From assembly GCF_003014755.1 (NCBI RefSeq), contig NZ_PYAW01000004.1:372001-436000 (forward strand): a stretch of DNA of 64,000 nucleotides, written 5' to 3'. Below the pieces are notes generated by a model. It saw only the letters and a program-made list of their open reading frames with translations, had not been told where the DNA came from and made no database searches. Position 1 is the stretch's first letter. Each line of letters opens with the position of its first letter. Below are positions 48,701 through 57,700 of the stretch, one piece after another. The DNA is from Chitinophaga niastensis (GTDB taxonomy: Bacteria > Bacteroidota > Bacteroidia > Chitinophagales > Chitinophagaceae). A program made the position numbers and the translations under genes.

Positions 48701-51700
48701 CTGAAACAGCAGTTGCCGGATTATATGATACCTGCACTGTTGATCCCGCTGGAGAAACTGCCATTAACGGCAAATGGGAAAATTGATAAAAAAGCACTGC
48801 CGGATACTGACGCGGAAGCACTGCTCACCAATGAATATGTGGCGCCGCGAAATGCAACCGAACAGGTACTGGCCACCATCTGGCAGGAGTTGTTGGGCGT
48901 ATCACGTGTAGGTATACACGACAATTTCTTTGAACTGGGCGGCGACTCTATCATCACTATCCAGGTAGTAAGTCATGCTAAACAAGCCGGTTATCCATTG
49001 CATCCACGTGACCTGTTCCTGCATCAAACCATCAGCGGATTATCTGCTTTATTATCATCTGATAAAAATATAGCAGTAACCGGTGAACAGGGCATGCTCA
49101 CAGGCAGCAGCGACTTGTTACCCATACAGCAATGGTATTTTGAAACAGGCGGCTCCGGCACAGCACATTTCAATCAAAGTGTATTATTATCTCTTAATAA
49201 AAACGTATCACCGTTAACGTTAGGCACTGTTATTAAACAACTGGTTCAATATCATGATGCGCTCCGTTTTTCCTACACCGGCATTGCAAATGATATAGAA
49301 CAGGTGTATAGTGCTCATGAAGGTGAACTGGAGGTAGTAGACCTGAAAGCGATACCAGTGACTGATGTAGCAGCACATCTTACAGCAAGTGCAGAAAATT
49401 ATCATCAGCAGATGGATACCGGAAAGGGAATACTTGTCCGCCCGGTATTGTTTTTAACAAATGAGGAAGCAACACATAACCGTTTGTTGCTGGTGATCCA
49501 TCACCTGGCGGTGGATGGCGTATCCTGGCGCGTTTTATTACAGGATATGGAACTCTTGCTGAAAAACAATGGGCAGAAAAAAGAGGAAACAGTGCTGGGG
49601 CTCAAGGGCAGCTCTTACCGGCAATGGTATGCTGCATTGGCGGACTATGGACAGCGTCGTCGTTTATTAAGCCAGCAGGATTATTGGGAAAAGGTGATGC
49701 AGCGTTACGTGCCGTTGAAAACAGATAAAACCTATGAAGGAGCGGTAACAGTGGCAGATACTGCCAGCCTGGTGGTAAAATTGAATGGGGTACAAACGCA
49801 GCGTTTATTGCAGGAGGTGCCAAGGGCTTATCATACAGACATCAATGATATTTTATTAGCTGCGCTGGCAATTACCTTATCTGCCTGGAGTAATAATTCA
49901 CAGGTATTGATAGGCCTGGAAGGCCATGGCAGAGAGGATATTGCACCGGATGTGGATACCAGCCGTACCGTAGGTTGGTTTACCAATCTTTACCCAGTGT
50001 TGCTGCAAGTGGCCGCAGGAAAAGAAAAGAACGACCTGTTAAAAAGTATTAAAGAACAATTACGCAAAGTAAAGGATAAAGGATTGGGCTATGGTGTACT
50101 GAAGTACATTAACAAAGTGCCGTTGTTGCAGGGTAAAGACCCCTGGGATATTGTGTTTAATTACCTGGGGCAATCTGATAATGTGGTGAATGAAAGCGGC
50201 TTGCTATCGCCTGCGCCGGAATCTTCCGGATCAGGACTGGGCGCTGGTTTTCCGGTAAGAGAGAAGTTATCTGTCAACAGTATTGTGCAGCAGGGTGAGT
50301 TGGTATTACAATGGGGCTATAGCACCAAACATTATGAAGCTGCCGGCATCGCCGCACTGGCAGCTGATTTTTTAGTACAGTTGGAATCATTGATAGATCA
50401 TTGCGTGGAACAGGCAGCAATAGCCGCTGTTTTCACACCTTCAGATTATGGTCTGGGTACCGCTGTCAGTAATGAAGAATTAGATGAATTTCTGGATGCA
50501 GATTTCAACGGATCGCCCAGAAGGAGCCAGATGACAGGGTTGTACGGTTTAAGCAGTTTGCAGGAAGGTATGCTGTTCCATAATTTATATGATGAGCAGG
50601 CAGCGGCATATGTAGAACAGTTTAGTTGCGTGTTGGGAAGTTTGGATGAAGATGTTTTCCGGCAAAGCTGGAATCATTTATTGAAACAGCATAGCATTTT
50701 GAGAAGCGGCTTTTACCACCAGGCATTCGCTATCCCGGTGCAATGTGTATATCGCGAAGTAACTATTCCTGTTACGGTACTGGACTATCGCCATATGAGT
50801 GAAAGCGATCAGGTACAGGCGGTAAAGGATTATGAGATCATTGATAGCCGCCAGGGTTTTGATTTAGCGGCGGCGCCGCTGATGCGTATTACTTTGCTGC
50901 GTTTGAAAGACGACGCTTACCAGTTGCTGTGGGCTTTTCACCATATTGTGTTCGACGGTTGGTCGTTGCAGGTAATGGTAAGTGAATTGCTGAACATCTA
51001 TGAATCGCTGGTAACAGGTAAAACGCTGCCGGCTACAACAGAAGATCGTTACGAAGACTATATCCGTTACCTGGATCGCCGGGATAAGGAACAGGAAGAA
51101 TACTACTGGCGCGGCTATATGAAAACGTTGCAGGAAGGAAGCCTGCTGCCATTTATTGCAGCTACTGCGCATCTTACCAAAGGAGTGGGTATTTATAAGG
51201 AGCGTATATTCCGCTTGGATGCCGCCACTACAGCGCGTTTGGTAGAATATGCACATCAGCACCATATTACGCTCAATACACTGATACAAGGCGTATGGTC
51301 GTACCTGTTATACCGCTATACAGGCCGCAAAGAAATTGTGTATGGTATAACGGTATCCGGCAGGCCGGATGATTTGCCGGAAATAGAACAACGGGTAGGA
51401 TTGTATATAAATACAATGCCATTTCATACAGTAGTAGATCCCTTGCAGGAGATCACTACCTGGTTGCAGGCATTGCAGGCCAGTCAGCAGCAAAGCAGGG
51501 AGCACCAACACGTAGGCTTAAATGATATTCAGCGCTGGACGGGGTTACAAGGTGATCTGTTTGATACTTCCATCACTTTTCAGAATTATCCGGTGAGTGA
51601 AGTGGTAGCATCCAAACCGTGGAAACTGGAGATAAAAGAAGTGGAGGCACATCCGCATACCAATTATCCTTTAACAATTATCGTTGGTATTGCTACGGAA

Positions 51701-54700
51701 ACCAATTTGTTGTTTACTTATAATAGTGATTTGCTGCCCACTTTTTACGTGGAAAAAATAGCCGGACATTTTGAACAGGCACTATTGCAGATCATAGCTA
51801 CCGAAGCAGAAAAAATAAGCGATATAGATTTACTCACATCAGCCGAACATCAGGAGCTGAAGGTTACATTTAATAACAAAATGACTGCTCCTGCCAAAGA
51901 GCAGTCATTTGTTGACCTGTTCGGAATGCAGGCTGCCCGTACGCCACAGGCTATTGCGCTCGCCTTTGAAGAAGATATTTTAACATACCAGGAATTAGAT
52001 GAACGTTCCGGTCAGCTGGCTAATTACCTGCGCAGCAAAGGTGTTACCGTCAATACATTGGTGCCGCTTTGCATAGAACGTTCTGCAGATATGATCGTGG
52101 GTATATTAGGTATCCTGAAGGCAGGTGGTGCTTATGTGCCCATTGAGCCTGATTTTCCGGCGGAGAGAATTAAATATATGCTGGAAGATACCCATGCTAC
52201 TGTGATCGTGAGCAGCAACGCCTGCAGGCAACTGTTGCCGGTAACAGCAGCGATGCAGGTGGTAGCGATCGATGACGACAGCGATGCCATTAACAGGTGC
52301 TCCACTATTGCACCGGCAGCACATGCCGTACCGGATCAGCTGTTGTATGTGATTTATACTTCCGGTAGTACCGGTACACCCAAAGGAGTAATGGTTACAC
52401 ATAGCAACCTGGTGGATTATGTAGCCGGGCTGCAGGCAAAGCTGGATATCAGCAGTTGCCGTTCCTTTGGCCTGTTGTCCAGCATCGCTACGGATCTTGG
52501 TAATACTGTTTTGTATAGTGCATTAATATCCGGTGGTGCGTTACACCTGTTTTCCAAGGCCGCTATTAACGATGCAGAAGCACTGTATACTTATTTTGAA
52601 AGATACCCGGTTGATTGTATAAAAATAGTACCCTCTCACTGGAAAGCATTATCAGAGCCAGACAGATTGTTGCTGCCCCGTAAATTACTGATCTTTGGCG
52701 GGGAAGCGCTGGAAACTACTGTGGTGGATAGTATCCGGATGTCTGGCGCTGTTTGTACTATAGTAAATCACTACGGACCAACGGAAACGACTATAGGAAA
52801 ATTACTTCATGTAGTAAACCCCGATGGCATATATGAACAGGTGGTCCCGATCGGAAAACCTTTTTCCAATACTCACATTTACGTGGTAAACCAGGACGAA
52901 CAGTTATGTCCTGTAGGTGTGCCGGGAGAGTTGTATATCGGTGGAGATGGGGTCGCATCAGGCTATTTAAACAATCAGGAACTAACGGCCAGTAAGTTTA
53001 TTAAAGATATTTTTTCAACGGAAGCCTCCACAAAATTGTATCGTACCGGCGACCTGGTGAAATATCTGCCGGATGGCAATATTGTGTTTCTGGGTCGTGT
53101 AGATGACCAGGTAAAGATCCGTGGTTACCGCGTAGAACCCGGAGAGATCAGCCGCGTATTAAGCGGCTGTGAGCTGGTAAGTCAGGGAGTTGTAATAGCA
53201 CGGGAAGACAACAGCGGTAATAAAAGATTATTAGGGTATGTAATAGCAGCGGAAGATGTTGACAGGGAAGAGATCCTGAATTATTTACGCAGCCGCTTAC
53301 CGGAATATATGGTGCCATCGGCGCTGATAATCCTGGACCAGTTTCCACTGATGGCAAATGGAAAAATAGACAGGAAAGCTTTACCGGATCCCGAAGTAGT
53401 ATTTACAACTACAGCAGACGCATTGCCAGAAACAGCACTGGAAAAAACATTGGCTGCTATCTGGTCATCGTTGCTGGAAGTAGAAGGGATAGGACTGCAC
53501 GACGATTTCTTTGCATTGGGTGGGCACTCGCTGCTGGCCATACGGGTAATATCTGCTATAAGAAAACAATTGAACATAGTCGTTTCTATAGGAGATATAT
53601 TTGATTATCCTACCATTGCTGCTTTATCTCAGCAATTATTACAACAAACGGCACCCGCACCGGCCTTCCACCTGGAAAAACAGGAAAGACCGGCACGCAT
53701 TCCACTTTCGTATAGCCAGGAACGTTTGTGGTTCATTGATCAGCTGGAAGGCAGTCTGCCGTATCATATTCCTACTATATTAAGATTGAAAGGAACGCTG
53801 AACCTGCAGGCATTGTCAAACGCATTTCAAACCATTGTGAATCGCCACGAAGTGCTGCGCACCGTGATTGTACAGGAAGATGATCAGGCGTATCAGCGTA
53901 TACTGGATAAAGATCTGTGGCAGTTAACGGTGATTGAGGAAGCTTATAAGCATGATGCGGTTGCATTACAGGAATATATACAGCAACTCATCACAGCGCC
54001 TTTTGATTTGTGCCGCTCACATATGCTGCGCGCACATTTGATGGTGTTAGGTGCAACAGAACATGTGCTGGTGATAACACTGCATCATATTGCTTCAGAT
54101 GGCTGGTCAACGGGTATCATTGTGCGTGAACTGGTGGAATTATATAGTGCCTTTACAGCAAACCGCGCTGCTCAGTTGCCTGCATTGGATTTACAATATG
54201 CTGATTATGCCATCTGGCAGCGCAACTATTTATCCGGTGAAATATTGGAAGGAAAAATAGCTTACTGGAAAGATAAGCTGAGAGATACCACTGTGCTGAA
54301 CCTGCCAACAGATTATGCAAGGCCGGTAGCACAAAGTACGCGGGGGGCTATTAGTGCCTTTCATATAGACAAAACATTGTCGGACCAGCTACTGGCATTA
54401 TCCCGTGAAGAAGGCGTTACACTTTTTATGACACTCCTGGCGGCTTACAAGGTGCTCTTGTATCGTTACAGCGGACAGGCGGATATTTGTGTGGGTACTT
54501 CTATTGCCGGCAGAACAAGACAGGAAGTAGAGGGACTGATCGGCTTTTTTATCAATACGCTGGCTTTACGCAGCGACCTGGATAATAACCCATCCTTTTC
54601 AACTTTATTGCAACAGGTAAAACAAATTACGCTGGGCGCCTTTGAACACCAGGAAGTACCTTTTGAAAAAGTAGTGGAAGCCGTGGTGAAAACCAGGGAC

Positions 54701-57700
54701 GTGAGCAGAACTCCGCTGTTCCAGGTAGCGTTTGCATTGCAAAGCACCCCTGATATACCTGATCTCACACTGGGAGAGATAGTATTGGAAAAAGATACTG
54801 TTGATTATACGACGGCTAAATTTGATCTGACCTTTACGCTCCAGGAAACAGCAGAAGGACTGCACGGCATTATAGAGTATGGTGTGGAACTGTTTAGCGA
54901 GGAAACCATTCACCGGATGGCTGGCCATTATGAGCAGCTGCTGCGATCCATCGTGCGCAAACGCCGTCAGTCTATAGGCGCTCTGCCAATGCTAACCCCC
55001 GCGGAAGAAGAACAGTTGCTGCGGACGTTTAACAATACCGCTACTGCTTATCCGCAACACAAATCTATCATAGATCTGTTTGCATCACAGGTATACCACA
55101 TACCGGATGCAACGGCCCTGCTATTTGGAGAAGCCGCCATGACCTATAAAGAACTGGATGAACGGGCCAATCAGTTGGCGCATTTCCTGCGCAGACAGGG
55201 CGTTACAAAAGAAACTTTGGTGCCTGTTTGTATAGAGCGGTCGTTTGATATGATCATAGCGGTATTAGGGATACTAAAAGCGGGTGGTGCATATGTACCT
55301 GTTGATCCCGAATATCCTGAACAGCGCATCAGCTTTATGCTGGCCGATACCGGTGCTACGCTGCTGTTGAGCAGTAGTAATTGCGTGAACAGGTTACCGG
55401 TGTTAACAGATGTGCAAATTATTTTACTCGATGAAGTTGCCACTAACGTCAACGGATATGCGAAAACTGCCCTGGCAATAACACCTGCGCCGGAACAGCT
55501 GGCCTACGTAATTTATACCTCCGGTTCTACCGGCAAACCTAAAGGTGTGCTGATTGAACATAGAGGGGTGGTAAACCTGGCATTAAGCCAGGCGGCTGCG
55601 CTGCATTTAACGCAGGGTACAAGGTCCCTTCAATTCGCCTCCTTTGGTTTCGATGCATCCTGCTATGAGATATTTAATACACTTTTGAGCGGAGGTGTGC
55701 TGGTATTGCCGCAGCAATCAGACCTGCTATCAGCAGAAAACTTTGCTGCCCTGCTGACTAAGCATGATATTTCATTGGTTACATTACCGCCTTCCTATCA
55801 GCATATTATTAAAGAATTATTAGGTCCTGTAAAAACAATTGTATCAGCAGGGGAGCCGCTGAACCGCGAAGACGGCAGCTATATTCAATCGCAGGGAGTG
55901 CGGCTCATTAACGCATACGGACCTACGGAAAACACAGTATGTACTACGCTCACAGATAGCCCGATCAGGGAAAACAATGTAGTGGTCATAGGCGCACCTA
56001 TTGCCAACGTACAGGTATACATACTGGCAGCAGATAAAGGGTTATGTCCTGTTGGCGTAGGCGGGGAAATCTGTATTGGTGGCGCTAACCTGGCGCGTGG
56101 TTATTTAAACCGCCCGGATCTGACAGCAGAAAAATTCATACCTAATCCTTACAGTACCGCATGGGGCGGGCGTCTTTACTGCACCGGTGATATAGGACGA
56201 TGGTTGCCGGATGGCAGCATTGAATACCTGGGCCGCATAGATGACCAGGTAAAGATCCGTGGATACAGGATAGAGTTAGGAGAAATAGAACGCGTGCTGT
56301 TGGATTGTTCATTGGTAAATCAGGCAATCGTGCTGGCAAAAGCAGGTAGCGACGCGGTGAGTAAACAACTGGTGGCATACATCGTTCCCAACGGCAATTT
56401 TGACCGGGAAGAGATAGTTGCCTGGCTGCAACAGCGGCTGCCCGAGTACATGATACCTGCGGTATTCATCTCCATGGAAAAATTCCCGTTGACACCCAGT
56501 GGAAAATTCGACAGAAAAGCATTGCCGGAACCTGGTATAGCTATTCAACATACATACGTGGCTCCCCGTAGCGGAACAGAGCAAACATTGACAGCAATCT
56601 GGCAGGAGTTATTGGGTGTACCACGGATAGGGATATACGATAATTTCTTTGAGCTGGGAGGGCATTCGCTTATGGCCATGCGACTGATGTCGGCATTAAG
56701 AAAAAAACTGGGCATAGAAGTTTCCGTTAAAGCATTGTTTCTGCATCCAACTATTGCAGGCTTTGCAGCGCAGGTGCAAACAGCTTTCAAAACTGTTTCC
56801 TTACCTGCTGTGGTGGCAGATGTCCGCCCTGCAAACATTCCGCTTTCGTATAGCCAGGAACGTTTATGGTTTATTGATCAGCTGGAAGGCAGCATCCATT
56901 ATCATATACCCACTGTATTAAGATTAAAAGGGCACCTCAACAAGGTTGCATTAACAGCGGCATTAAATGCGATTGTAAACCGGCATGAAGTATTACGCAC
57001 TGTATTTGAAGAGATAGATGGCGTAGTACATCAACGGGTACAGGATAAAGATACCTGGCAATTAGCCGTACAATACATGCCGGATACTATGGGCCTGCAG
57101 GAGGAAGTGCAGGCATTGATCAGTAAACCGTTTGATCTGTCGCAGGATCATATGCTGCGTGCGCATTTAATTGTACTGGCGGAAGAAGCACACGTGCTGG
57201 TAGTAACACTGCATCATATTGCTGCTGATGGCTGGTCTGCGGGTATCATCGTTCGTGAACTGATGGTGTTGTATAATGCAGTATTGGATAACATCAACCC
57301 ACCGTTACCCGCACTGGATATACAATACGCAGATTACGCCATATGGGAGCGTAAATATCTGGCAGGTGAAATGTTGGATCAGAAATTAGATTACTGGAAA
57401 AATAAATTATCCGGCACAACGGTATTAAACCTACCAACGGACCATCTCCGGCCGGCAGTGCAAAGCACGCGGGGCGCCATTCGTTTATTTAAGTTTGATC
57501 AGGAATTGCTGGCAAAACTGCAAACACTTTCCCGCCAAGAAGGCGCCACCTTGTTTATGACATTACTGGCGGCATTCAAAGTATTGTTATACCGTTACAG
57601 TGGTCAGGAAGATATCTGTGTAGGTACTTCCATTGCCGGCAGAACCAGGCAGGAAACAGAAGGGCTGATCGGCTTCTTTATTAATACCCTGGCCTTGCGC

